NCBI RefSeq assembly: GCF_014633365.1
Contig: NC_068347.1
Location: forward strand, 11,809,655-11,873,654
DNA: 64,000 bases
Origin: Diospyros lotus
Lineage: Eukaryota; Streptophyta; Magnoliopsida; Ericales; Ebenaceae
Direction of reading: 5' to 3'
A program made the position numbers and the translations under genes. Below the pieces are notes generated by a model, which was not told where the DNA came from, did no database searches, and saw nothing but the letters and a program-made list of their open reading frames with translations. This document shows, piece after piece, positions 34,601-46,140 of this stretch (position 1 is its first letter; the number at the start of each line of letters is the position of its first letter).

Positions 34601-35300
34601 CAACCTCTCCAATCTGGGAATTATTCGTTGATGGTTCTTCTAGCAAGCATGGTTCCAGAGCTGGTATACTCTTAATAAGCCCGGAAGGACATAAGATCCC
34701 CTATGCACTAAGGTTCAGGTTCAGAGCGACCAACAATGAAGCCAAGTATGAAGCACTGCTGGTTGGTCTCCACTTGGAAAAGGAAGTCAAGGCAGATCGA
34801 TTAAGAATTTTTAGCGGTTCCCAGCTCGTGGTCTGTCAGGTACAAGGGGAGTATCAGGTAAAGGGCCCAAAGATGGCAGTGTACCTCTAGAGAGTTCGGG
34901 AGTTGTTTCACCTCTTTGAGGAGTGCAAAGTGAATCAAGTCCCACAGAGCCAGAACACTCACGTCGAGTTCCAAGCAACACTGAGCACGGAAGAGAAAAC
35001 TGAACTGTTGGCAATTGAGCTAAGGCCAGATTCATGGATGAAACCGATCATTGACTATTTGCAAGGAGGGCAGTTGCCGAGTGATAAGCTAGAAGCACGA
35101 CGTACTCGAGCCCGAGCAGCCAGATATTGTATTTGTGATGATGTGCTTTATAAGCGAGGGTTCTCAGTCCCATTACTTAGATGCATTGACGAGCTTGATT
35201 GTCGAGTGGTTCTTACTAAAATCCATGCCGACCACTACGGCAATCATGCTGAGGAAGTATCCTTGGCTCAGAAGGCATTTCGCCAGGGTTTTTACTAGCC
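34601..35300 (+). pseudogene. pol: Second (archaeal-like) RNase H and integrase zinc region
   Basis: LFVDGSSSKHGSRAGILLIS and FRATNNEAKYEALLVGLHL form a second RNase H of the type that sits after the first one in Tat-lineage elements. SQLVVCQVQGEYQVK follows. One TAG lies at 34888. The tail contains ADHYGNHAEEVSLAQKAFRQ, the His-His half of the integrase HHCC finger. Confidence 0.88.
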
Positions 35301-36269
35301 TCTACCATGAAACGAGACGTTGCGGACTTAGTGAGGAAATGAGACGCATGCCAAAGATTTGTGAAAGTGCCACAAGCTCCCCCCACCTATCTTCAACAAA
35401 TGAGCAACCCTTGGCCTTTCGCCATATGGGGCATCGACCTGATCAGGCCACTTCCAATAGCTCGCAGCGGATGTAAGCATGTTATCGTGGCCGTAGACTA
35501 CTTCACCAAGTGGGCAGAGGCAAAGGAGCTCGCACAAATATCTACTGCAAAGGTAGAAAATTTCATATGGAACAACATCATCTGCAGGTTCGGAGTCCCT
35601 CAACAAATAGTTACTGATAACGGGACCAAATTCACCAAAGAGCAGTTTGTACAATTTTGTGAGTCACTAGAGATCAAGAAAAGCTTCACAGCTGTAAACC
35701 ACCCACAAGCCAACTGTCAAGTCGAAGCTGTCAATAAGATAATCAAGCAAATATTAAAGACCAGGTTGGAATCAAGAAAGTGAGCCTGGGTGGATGAATT
35801 ACAAACCGTGCTCTAGGCCTACCAAACTACAGCTCGCACAACCACGGGGGAAACCCCATTTTCCATGGTATATGGATCTGAGGCAATGATCCCGACGGAA
35901 CATGAAGTAACAAGCCAGTAAAGAGCCACTTTCGACCCAGAGAATAATGACCAACTACTGGCCTCGAGTCTCGATCTACTTGAGGAAGCCAGGGAGATAG
36001 CTCGCTTGAGAGTGACAACTTACCAACAGCGCGTAGCAAGATACTATAATTGGAAGGTCCGAGTCCGATGCTACAATGTCGGCGACCTCGTGCTGCGCCT
36101 TGTCCTCCCTGGAGCTCGCAAGAGTAGCGAGGGGACATTGGGCCCAAACTGGGAAGGCCCTTATACTGTGAAAGAAAACCTCGGCAACGGAGCATACCAC
36201 TTGGCTGACATGGACAGAGCAGCTCTCCCGCGAGCTTGGAATGAAGAGCATTTGAGACCGTATTTCTGA
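35301..36269 (+). pseudogene. pol: Integrase of the Retand-like pol
   Basis: MKRDVADLVRK then DACQRFVK supplies the Cys half of the HHCC finger, with one Cys codon changed to TGA at about 35340. The catalytic core has Asp at 35436 (WGIDLI), Asp at 35616 (TDNGTKF) and Glu at 35724 (CQVEAVNK), with 35 residues between the last two: D,D(35)E. The usual Gly before QVE is Cys here. Stops lie at 35781, 35814 and 35919. The C-terminal LGPNWEGPYTV is the GPY/F module. It ends at PYF-TGA (36269). Confidence 0.93.
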
Positions 36270-37112
36270 TAAGCAAACATTTTTTCCCTTTCTCGAATTC
36301 TCAATTTTTAATTGATGTCTCAACTTCATTGATATTGCTTTATTGAATCGAGCAGCAGAATTCTATTTGAACCATATTAATATGTTCTTTTTATCTCTGA
36401 TAAATCTTTTTACACCCACACTTTGGTTGTTAAGAATAAGAGTCAGAAAATAATTGAAGGGTTAGAAGTCTATGGTTTGCGAGCTGGGGCCTATTCAACT
36501 TGGCTAACATGCCATGGTTTGCGGTTTATCTGAGCATTCATCTTAGTCTTTGTCCTAGGTCGTGGTTGGAAAAACGAAGGCCATTCATCTTAACCACAGT
36601 GTCATGGTTTAGCGCTAAAATGAGGCACCACCCTTAAAACTTCTAAGTCATGGTTCACCAGCTGGGGTCCTCTTATCTTGACAAAACTCATGAACTGCGA
36701 CCAGCCTGAGTGTTCATCTTGACCTCGCTAAAACCCTCAAAAGTCATGGTACGTTAGCTGGGGGAAAAATATGACCTACCTAGGCGTATAACTTGATGAC
36801 AAAATGTGAATTAATTTAACGACTATCGAGCTACCACACGTTAGTTTGGATTTAATTCCGTGATCATGACCTACTGAGCTGCGGCTCGAGCTAATGATAT
36901 CTTATTCGATGTGTTATTTAAAGCTGTTTGTTTTCAAGATTTCTCGTTTACAAGTTAAAGATATACTCAGGTTAACTGAATTTAAGCTCATTTCTATGCT
37001 GTGTTTTCAAAATTCGCAGCAAATGACAAAGAAGCGAAAAATCGATTAAACGAAAGAAATGTATTGCTCCCAAAATTCAAGTATAAGAATAAAGGAAGAA
37101 AAGGAAAATAGT
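36270..37112. other. Spacer between pol and the antisense gene, with imperfect repeats
   Basis: 36460-36790 repeats 'gtcatggttyrc-agctggggtc' and 'gttcatcttgac' about four times with drift. Such repeats after pol are common in Tat-lineage elements. No gene is seen on either strand. Confidence 0.65.
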
Positions 37113-39441
37113 TTAATGGCCTAGAGGATCTGGGCTTGGAATCGCTGCACCTTGGGAAGCAGGGTTGGTGGCATCCTCAGCAGAAAGATTAACCACGGCT
37201 TGGTTGGGTTCGGACACTGGGGCATTGGCTCTTGAGCTCGTAGCATCAGTGGCATATTTCTTCACTGCCTCTACTGCTTCCTCACCGAAGAACAAGAAGT
37301 CGAGACCTGGATGCGCTTTCTACAAAGCAAAAAGGAATGCACCATAGACATCAGATTCGACCTCCTCATGCTCCTTCGTGACCCGGACCTCGACGTTAAC
37401 TTTCAGCTGCTCAACCTCTCGTCGAGCCCACTTCAATTCGCCTTGCATCGCAGCCAAGTCTGTTTCAACCTTATTTAGCTTCGAAGTGGCTTGGGAACAG
37501 GCTAGGTCAAGCACCTGTTTCTGACGATACAGCTCATCTTCGGCCTCCTTCTTGGCTCGCTCGGCCTCCCTTACTCAGTCTTCCAAGCCTTCGACCAGGT
37601 TCCGATACTTTCTTGACTCGTCGGTCACAAAGGCTAGGCTCTCCTCTAATTTTTTCTTGTCCTTTTTCAGCACTTCGACAATAGCCTCGAGCCTCTCCCT
37701 CTCTTTCGCCGCATGAGCTTCTTCTTCTTTTTGTTTAAAGACGCCCAAGGAAGCTTACAAAATTTGAGGGGTCATCACACTCGAAAAGGATGAAATAGAA
37801 AAGCACAAGAGAGCGAAAAAGAACCTTACCTGGAGGCCATGGTGAGCGACGTAATCGTCAAGCGCCTCATCCAACATTTCCCTTCTGTCTAGGTTCTTGG
37901 CATGATTACCAAGGACCCAGTCCAAACTATCAAGGAGGGGGGCAAAGTATGTCCCACTAGCCACGATGTCAGAAGCGCTCGGCCCTGTAGAGGTGCTCAT
38001 TTTCTTCCTCTTATCAGCCTGGACCTGCGGAACGAGTTGCGAGGTCAGAGGGGCCTTCCTCTTACTTCCAGAAGTCTCCTCAAGAACCGCGGATTTCCCA
38101 TGACTCGCAACAGTCTTGGCCACCCCGGGCTACGAGGAAGTGTCTGCAGAAACCAGCCTTGAGGAAGCCGTGACTACAGGTGTGGGGTCAGCACTAGGCA
38201 AATTGATGGGATCGCGCCTCGACTTGGCTGCTTCGGTACAAACTCCAACCCCTTGAGCTTTTACAAGAGAAGAGGATGCGTGAATGGCCTTAGGGACACT
38301 GGAGATTGTGGAAGAACTGGGTCATTCGAGCTGGAGCCTCATCGCCTCTGATAGTGTCGGTAAAGCCACAATAGTGACTTCGCCACGAGCTCTGCCCTCC
38401 TTAACCGGGCTCCCATCAAAATCGGCTTTGTCAAAGACTAACTTTATCTCCCTTTGGCCACGTATCCCAACGTCGCCTTTCCTAATTTCCTTGATACCAA
38501 AGGGATGGGCAAGCTGGTAGTCACAAAGCAGAGACTCACAGAACTCGCAATCGTCTTCATCGGTCTTTGCTTCCGAAGCCGCTTGAAGATCTTGTGCCTC
38601 GGAGATGGTTAGTTCAAGCTACCCCCCGGTGACGTCTGTAAAATTGGAAAGACACACATGAATCAAAGATAGGCGCGGCTGAATTAATGTTGCAAGTGCA
38701 AAAAAAAAAAAAAAACTACTCACTCATCATAAGAACGAAACTGAAATTGTTAAGGTCTTTAAGAGAGAAGCAAGACAGGTAGAACCACTAGGACCTGTAG
38801 TCTCCAACATTAGACCTGCCTTTGGCCCTCCCTCGAGGCAAGACTCTTTTGCAATTTGAGGAGCGAGTTGCCATGTAGTACAACCCGTCCTTGGAACCTT
38901 TGAAAGAGTAAAGGTACCTCAATATTCTAGGGGTTGGAAGAGGAAGTTTGTTCTTTTTGAAAAGAATGGCGAGGGAGGTTATTTGGGCGTACGAGTTAGG
39001 AGTCAACTGGAAAGGAGCAAGCTTAAGGTCGTTCAGAATATCAATGATGTAGGGCTGGAGCGGACACCTAAAACTGAATTCTAAGTGTTAGGGGTTAATG
39101 GCAATAAATTCCATGGGTGGAAAAACTGCGTGGTCACCAGGAGAAGGGACCATTAGACGAGTCCCACAGGGAAGGTGGTATGTGGAAGCATGCGATGTCA
39201 ATTCATCGATTGTTAGCCTCGAGGGATATCGCTTGAACATCTCACTAGCCGCACGTTCCTCGGCAGATCGCTGGGTTAGTACGGGGATGGTACACTGAAG
39301 AACTCTCTCAGCAACCTCTGAATGAGATGAAGCCACATCCTGAACAGTTCGCGGTAGCATTACTCCTCTTTGCTCCGAAGAGTTGGAGGTGTCATCGTTC
39401 TCTACCCTATGGTCGCAGCGCTTCTGACCTGATGTAGACAT
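37113..39441 (-). pseudogene. Antisense gene of the Retand-like element (Transposase_28 / 'gypsy type' protein)
   Basis: ATG at 39441; exon 1 runs to 38724 with in-frame stops at 39088 and 38800 or so. An 88-bp intron (38723-38636, GTGAGT...TTTTACAG) keeps the frame, and exon 2 runs to 37830. A second GTAAGG donor follows. The last exon (about 37752-37113) encodes a coiled coil. The N-terminal half (LTIDELTSHASTYHLP, YIIDILNDLKLAPFQLTPNS) resembles the PF04195 'putative gypsy type transposon' family. The C-terminal half is heptad-rich (RLEAIVEVLKKDKKKLEESL) and ends with FFGEEAVEAVKKY. Tat-lineage elements such as Grande are known to carry an antisense gene here. Its function is unknown. Several stops make this copy non-functional. 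Confidence 0.8.
38636..38723 (-). other. Intron in the antisense gene
   Basis: Donor GTGAGTAG, a T-rich tract and acceptor TTTTACAG on the minus strand. 88 bp, phase 1. Removing it joins exon 1 and exon 2 in one frame (717 and 510 bases between check codons are both multiples of three). Confidence 0.65.
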
Positions 39442-39729
39442 CTAAAAAAAAAAGAGAGAGAAAGGAGAAAAAGAAGAGGAAAAGAATCAGAACGTCGAAC
39501 CAAAGTTCCTAAAGACACATTCTACCTGTCAGGTCGTGCGCTTCGCAACAAGGCATGAATCGAAAGAAAAAAGGGGCTGAGGTTTCTAAGTTTATCGAAC
39601 CTCCTAAGATAGGCAAAGCCTATTCCCATAAACCGCGTCGCCATCGCCGAGTGGCGGGGCACGGAGGCAAAAATAATGGAAAGAGCGAAAATAGAGTTGA
39701 AATACATTAAAGAAACATGAGGAACTTAC
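39442..39729 (-). other. 5'-UTR intron of the antisense gene
   Basis: Donor GTAAGTTCC at 39729 and a long pyrimidine tract ending TTTTTTTTAG directly before the ATG at 39441. 288 bp. Confidence 0.55.
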
Positions 39730-39905
39730 TGTTCTTAAGTTAGTTGCTATAACGCTCGGGAACGGGAAATAGTTGAGAAGCTAGGGTAAAGAGACTTTGG
39801 GACCGACGGTAATGGAATCTCGAAGTTGAAAGAAAGCAAGTTGTAGGAGCGAGGGAAATTTTTGAAATAAGACGGTAAAGAGGGAGCAAAGTAATCCCCT
39901 CCCCC

Positions 39906-39913
39906 TTTTTATA
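39906..39913 (-). promoter_or_regulatory. TATA box of the antisense gene
   Basis: The minus strand reads GAGCTATAAAAAGGGGG, a strong plant TATA context, 465 bp upstream of the ATG and 5' of the leader intron. This gives the antisense gene a promoter of its own, separate from the LTR. Confidence 0.6.
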
Positions 39914-40059
39914 GCTCAGGACACCCGCCGTTGGATAAAGAGACTAACGAGCTTCCCCAGATCCAATGGCGGTGCGTAAAAGCGTGGGGACTATGGACAT
40001 GATGATTGGCAGTTACGGGAAACGTGTGCATTAAATGCACCGCAGAGAAGACCCTGGCA
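39914..40059. other. Upstream region of the antisense gene, then junction to a family-B piece
   Basis: Still Retand-type sequence ('cgccgttggataaagag'), grading into family-B-like sequence around 40060. The junction is uncertain by some tens of bases. Confidence 0.45.
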
Positions 40060-41510
40060 ATCAATCATTGGCCACTTGGAAGATAAGATAAGGTCACATG
40101 ATGGCTCATAATGACCCTTTGAGGTGGCATTGCATGATTGGCTAAGGAAAAGCTTACTTAGCTTCCAAGTTTGCAAAAAGTCTCCAAACCTTATCCCTAA
40201 AGACATGTGGCAAGCATTCATTGGCTACTTGGAGATAGGATTTGAAGTGTAATGATGAGAAATGTGAAAAATGCAATTAACCATGTGGGATTTAGTTGTT
40301 AATTAAATGTATAATGATGGGAAATGTAGAAAATGAATTAACCATGTGGGATAAAATGATGGGGAATCTTGAAAATCAAATTAAACATGTGATGGCTCAT
40401 ATCTCAAGGGAGACTTATCATAAGGGCATGAAAATGCACAAATCTTTAGGGACACATGGCATATTTTAATTGGATGCTCATGGATAGAATGATGACGCGA
40501 CACGTGGCGCGATTTGGTTCACCGAAGTTTCCTATAAATAAAGGCTTTGGGGTTATTCATTTTGGGCACCAAGTAAGGAGGAAAAGAAAGGGAGTTTAAG
40601 AGAGGAAAAGCTGTCAAAAAGAAGGGAGAAAGTCGAGAGAGAATAAGCCTTGACAGAATTTTTGGGTCTTTCTCGAAGTTCGTGCCAAGCAGTAAGAAAA
40701 ACTGCGAGAAAACCCATTCCGTTCGTTGTAAACCATGCTTCCTAAGGTAACCGATCAAGGTGAGTGATTCCTGCATGTCTTGTGGCATTTTGAGCATTTG
40801 TTGCTTCATTTGTACGTTGGCTTGCATATCATGCCTTTGTGGCTTACATGTCATATTTTCCCTTGATTATGCATATTTCTTCTACTTTGTCATATATCAT
40901 GTTCATGTTGGTGACTGTGGCTAGTTGTTGGGCCATCATGGAAGAACTCGTGCTCTTGGGGTGAGCCAAGGGGTGACTATGATGACCGCAGGGGTGATTG
41001 CAACACCCTGGCATTGCTACCACAGGGATGGATTTTATAATAGCATTATTGCATTTGCACGCATGTACTTTCCTTTTTTGGGTCACTCACTTAGATGTAT
41101 ATCTAACTTGGGTTGATGCCCCTGGAACGTTCCACGTTCTAGGTATTTCAAAGGTATCAGGTGTTTCAAGTTCCAGATCAAAGTGTGGGCAAGGAGGTGG
41201 AGCTTCGCTAGCTTTGGGATTTTGGTTTTATTACGTACCCGTGTAATTGTACAACGGTGATGTGTTGTGAATAGAAGCTAGGATGCTCAAGGTTGTAAAG
41301 GGTGTGTGTGGGTATTCTACAATTGTACCTGCTATGATGTGTTATGTTATGTTTTATGGAGTATTGAAGGTTGTATGCATTTCCTGTACATATAAAAGAA
41401 AATCTAGTGGAAACCCCTTTTATTTAGCTTTGGTTAAGCTTTTAGGTTCGATCCAACGCTTCCGTTGGTAAGGGTTTCCATGACGCCCATAGGTGATGTC
41501 TGCTTATATT
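40060..41510 (+). mobile_element. Truncated family B LTR (copy 2) inside the Retand element
   Basis: It aligns to the B copies at 1140, 53152 and 56579. It has the conserved TATA box ('cctataaataaaggc', about 40531) and the late block 'gcttccgttggtaagggttt', but lacks both LTR tips. It stops at 'gatgtctgcttatatt' and joins Retand LTR sequence at 41511. Confidence 0.8.
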
Positions 41511-41681
41511 CCAAACACCCGATATACTTGATTACTTGCTCATTGACTTGAGCTTCGGAGTACCTGCAGGGATGGGCCGGCTACTCAGTAAATTGAACCG
41601 GACACTTCATTGTTCCTCTCTTGGATCCACCACACTAGTGCAGGCCAACAAATCTTCATCGACCAATTCCTAATGTTGACA
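41511..41681 (+). repeat. Remnant of the Retand-like 3' LTR
   Basis: Matches the last ~165 bp of the 5' LTR (30347-30509), with many transitions, and ends AATGTTGACA, followed by the AAATA duplication. Confidence 0.88.
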
Positions 41682-42209
41682 AAATATTATTGCCTTGTAT
41701 AATTTGTTCTTAATTTCTTATTTGTGTCCAAGTGTGGAAAAATTATTTGTAAACATTTAAATTATTATTGAAGATTGTATAGGTTTCCTAGATCCGTTAA
41801 AATCTAGGTGAATTAGTTTCCAAGGTAAGTTAGGGAGAAAACCTTAGTGTAGTGGTTGCCTAGAACCCATTGTAATCTAGGTATGTATGTAGTTTTCAAT
41901 GTGAGCTAGTGTGAAAATCTTGGTGATTTTGATTTAGTGGAACCCCAATGGTGGTTAGACCTTGGGAGAGTGGACTAGGTGTATGTGAAGACACCGAACC
42001 ACTATAAATTATTTTGTGCCTCATTGTATTTATTTTTGTTATATCTTGTGGCTTACATTTATTATTAATCTCAAATATAACTTATTATATTTATCAAATA
42101 TATATTTTTCAATAAAATCAATAATCAAGAATATTTATTAAAATTGAAAAAAAAAATTAATCACTCAATTCACCCCCCTCTTGAGTGGCTATACCCTAAC
42201 GGACCAACA
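41682..42209 (+). mobile_element. Copia solo LTR, segment 3 (3' end)
   Basis: Continues 28951-29725 after the Retand insertion and carries the family landmarks 'caccgaaccactataaatt' and 'ctcaattcacccccctctt'. It ends CTAACGGACCAACA at 42209, followed by ACCAG. Confidence 0.8.
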
Positions 42210-42923
42210 ACCAGCACACTCAACAGCTTTCTGATTTAACTAATAATAGATAAATTAGTTTACAAATATGCATATGTACAGATTTAGCATTTTGCACAAC
42301 ATAAATAGATCAATTAATCTCTTTATGCATTCCAATTTCTATGAATACGCAATCATATAACATTAAATGTGACAAGAAAAGCTCAAATGGTCAAAATTGT
42401 GTACTTTTAATGTTTTTTGTAACGACTAGAAACAACTAAATTTTTTAATTTTAGTGCATGAATACTCGAATGAAAAATAAGGATACTCAATTGGATCCAA
42501 CATATACTCAAATGGATTTTAGTAATAGTCAATTAAACTTAACTTCGATTGCACATTTCACTTAATCGATTACTGGAGACCTACTCTCTATCCACATAAA
42601 GTTACTTGACTAAGTCCTATAAATACTAAATTGCATAATAACCTACTGAAATACGAGCCAGTTCACAATTGATTAGCATTTATGCATCAAAAGGATTATT
42701 TGATTGAACATTCTTGGTATTCGATTGAATCATGTCATTATTTGAGTATTGAATACCTGATAGTCGATTGAAAAAATAAGATACAAAGACCTATTCTCTG
42801 TTCAGCATAAATTATTTAACTATGGTATTGTTAACATTGTGTTCCCTAATACTAGATTTGGATGACATCTAACAGGCTTATAATTAATACACTTATTGTA
42901 TCTTTGTATATTTTAACGAAAGG
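42210..42923 (-). mobile_element. Copia LTR (family E, copy 2), right part
   Basis: Probably continues 24599-25541. It has the 'actcgaatg/actcaattg/tagtcaatt' short-motif array seen in other E LTRs at this position. The outer end is not defined. Confidence 0.5.
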
Positions 42924-44320
42924 TGATGCATGAGTTAGCTTAAGAGATGGTGAATTAAGCCTCTTTCACCTTTTTTGAAAATAGACTTGAATGAAAGAAA
43001 TCAAAGTAAGAATATTGTAAATAAATAAACAAGAGCAGAACACGATATATATAGTGGTTCAGCCTTAATTGCCTAATCCACTACCTTGGTTCACAACCAA
43101 GGATTTTGCAAACACACACAGGTGTATTATATTACCTTGTAGTTTTTACAAGCTCAACTAAACACCTTCGCAGTTGGCTTTTTCAAATAGGCTTAAACAA
43201 AACCACTACTTTTTTTTTTAGGATCAAGTATGACCTTTACAATTTGGCTTTTCAAATAGGCTAAGCCACAACCACTACCTTATAAAGGCTAAGGCATAAC
43301 ATTTTACAGGTTCACAAGAAGTTGTGAAAAGATTTCTCAAGAGAAAAATACAAATGAAACAGTAAGCACAAGGACTTTTCTCTTGATAGAGAGTTATAAG
43401 ATTTGGAATAAAGTACACTCTCTAAGAATTCTCAAAGAAGGATTTTTAATAAGAAAGCTCATGAGAAATAGGAATAAAATTAAGGAAGAATTCTTGAAGC
43501 TCTAGAAGACATGTATTGAACACATATGTAGCTCAAGTAACCTTCTTCAAGCAACTTCATCTCCTATTTATAGATTTCCTACATTGAATGTTAGCTAACA
43601 TGGCATAATTCAAATTGAATGTTCCATTTGTCTCACAATTGCCATTTTTTATCCCTAACAACATTAAAAATTTATTAATTCATCCAAGAAAGCTCATGTT
43701 GTCTAAAATGCATCAAATGATTTGAAAAGTTAAAAAAGTTAAGCATTTAATGAATCTAACGACTATAATCTTCAAAAATAGATAATAGTTACTCAACTAA
43801 ATTATGGAGATACTCGACAAATATAGCACTTCAATCGATTAGACTAAACATGTAGTCGATTATATAAAATTCTTACTCAACTATGACCAAGTCATTACTC
43901 AACTAACTTATAAGCCTTAGAGACTATGGATTAATCACTCGACTATCAAGTTAGGCTTAATCAACTAATACAAATAATTACTCAAGTACAATTATTTGAT
44001 ACTCGATTAATTTTGAAGCTCAGAAACTTAGCTAGAGACAACCCATTCCTTACTCGACTAACTCATAGAGATACTTGATTAACAGAAGCACATTAGCCGA
44101 TTGACAAGAAAACTAAACTCGATTGATTTTTAAGAGAACCAAGAAATGTGTAAAGCACTCAATTAACATATATAGATATTCGATTAATTCAAGTACATTA
44201 GTTGATTGAAACTTTGGCTTTACTCTATTTAATATATGCTCAGATTTCAATGCTATAGAGATACTCAATTAATCTCCAAAGCATACTCAAGTGTTGAAAG
44301 ATTAATACTCGATTATAGAA
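42924..44320 (-). mobile_element. Copia LTR (family E, copy 3)
   Basis: Shares 'gatggtgaattaagcc' and 'tatatagtggttcagcc...aatccactaccttgg' with the other E LTRs. 43780-44320 is a dense array of 'ctcgattaa', 'actcaacta' and 'tagtcgatt'. It is interrupted at 44321. Confidence 0.7.
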
Positions 44321-46140
44321 TGTAAGACCCCCTTTCCTAGAACCATCGAGGAAGAGGTGCTACGGGGAAATTAGATAAAATAAAACTCATCATGCAACTT
44401 TGTCCCTCGGGCCAACATAATCTGAAACACATACCTATCTGATCTGAATCCTGCAACCATAAAAACTGTAAGCACATACTGTGGGCAATATGCCCCTAGC
44501 CCCCTAATCGTCACCAGGCGAGCAGCTCATAAACTGAACTGTAACTAAATTTGATGGGATCCCCGCAGACTAACCGCTTGACGTGCATAATGCAAAGCAA
44601 TGCTCATATACATTCTGGCACACGATATGTAGTACTCCATAGAAAGTTATGTTCTATGCTCATAACAGAATGTATGCACATAATGTCACGTAATAATGCT
44701 AAACATGTCATATGATCATCATCATTTATATTGGAATATAAAGATTTAAGAGTTATGGGCAAGTTAACTTATCATAAATGTCATGGGATTCCAATATTTG
44801 AGATTATTTAATCTTGTTGTGACATAGATTTTTCAAAAAACATCCACCTGGGGGTATTTTTAGTGAATAAATACAAGTGAGCATATTTCTAATGAATAAA
44901 TCTAAGTGGGTGTATTTTAAATGAAAAATTCCAAGTGGGATTATTTTTTTTAAAGAATAAATCATGAGTAAATGGCAAGGAAATAATTAATAATACTTAT
45001 AATGTAAATATTCATGATTTTGAGGATAAAATGGTCCAAGAAAAAATGTGGCACTATTTCCTATAAATTGCACAATAAATGAATAGTAAGGGACTTTTTA
45101 ACACAGTTCCCAAAGCTCCTCCTCATCTTCCGGCCGCAACATTCCAACATTCCTTCTTTCAATAGTCTGTCGCAACACTCCTTGGGCACTCCTTGTGGTA
45201 GTCTACCACAACCATTCTTGAGGCACCCTTGCGACAGCCCCTTCTTGCAGCAACCCTTCTCACAACACTCCTTATAGCAGCCCTTCTCGTGGCATTCCTT
45301 ACGGCAACCCCTTCTTACGACAGTCTGCCGCAACCATTCTCTAGTGCCAGCTGAATCTTCTTTTGGCATTTCCTTGCGGCACACTTCAATTTCTCTTAGC
45401 AAATAACCTCTCAGCAAGATGATTATTCCCTTTCGCCAAGGCCAAAATCTCTTGGCAATTGTTGCATCTCTCAGCAATATTCAAATATAATATTGATGTG
45501 CTAATATTCAAATAGCAATTGGGATGCACTTATATTAAAAATATATATTATGCCTTGCAACCCATGAAGGTGTATTATTAATATGCCAATTTTCAAATAG
45601 CAACCCGTGAGCATGTATATTGGAAATATAATATGTAATTGGGCTACAGGCATATCACACGCTACCACTATCTAATTGTAATATCTCAACAATATATAAA
45701 TATTAAATCACATTTGAATATGTTCAGCATACAAATATATTCAATCATATATACAAGTATATGTAATTCGGTCACATGCAATCCAATTCTTTAGGCAAGT
45801 GCCCACGGGGCCCCACGACTATGGCAATGTGTCTTATCCCCTATAACCTTTAATTGCAATTCACCCACTATGCACACCCATATGTCATACAAATATAAAA
45901 TTATCCATAACGTGCAAGGTGAAGTGGATAGAAAAATACACAATGTGCATGGACTATGTGTGTGTCTATCAAGCTGTTTTAGGTGCCTAATGGGCCCACA
46001 TTTCGGGCTTGGTCTTTGCACTCTTCAATTTCCCTTTGAATTAAATGTATGTATATACCATGAATATAATTGTTTAATTATATATTGTATTACCTTCATT
46101 ATAACTCTTTCTCAGAGAATTAATCCATACCTTCCATAAT
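44321..46140 (-). mobile_element. LTR, family G (copy 1), part
   Basis: Starts TGTAAGACCCCCTTTCCTAG. 'gaggaagaggtgctacggg', 'cacatactgtgggcaatatg' and 'atctgatctgaatcc' match the reverse complement of the G LTR at 61125-63600. 45100-45400 is a 'gcggcaacccttcttgcag' motif array. The inner boundary is unclear. Confidence 0.65.

Larger units (their letters stand above)
29726..41681 (+). mobile_element. Retand-like (Tat lineage) Ty3/gypsy LTR retrotransposon, decayed
   Basis: Flanked by AAATA at 29721-29725 and 41682-41686. The 5' LTR is 29726-30509. Only the last ~170 bp of the 3' LTR survive (41511-41681). Between them lie gag, protease, RT, two RNase H domains, integrase, a repeat-rich spacer and an antisense gene, an order characteristic of the Tat lineage. 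Many stop codons and the family-B LTR piece near the 3' end show it is dead. About 12 kb as it stands. Confidence 0.93.

Noticed and set aside
45061..45477. 138-residue Cys-rich minus frame (CCEKGCCKKG...) that looks like a small secreted peptide gene
   Set aside because: The Cys pattern comes from a short DNA motif array inside a G-type LTR. No signal peptide, promoter or conserved start is seen.
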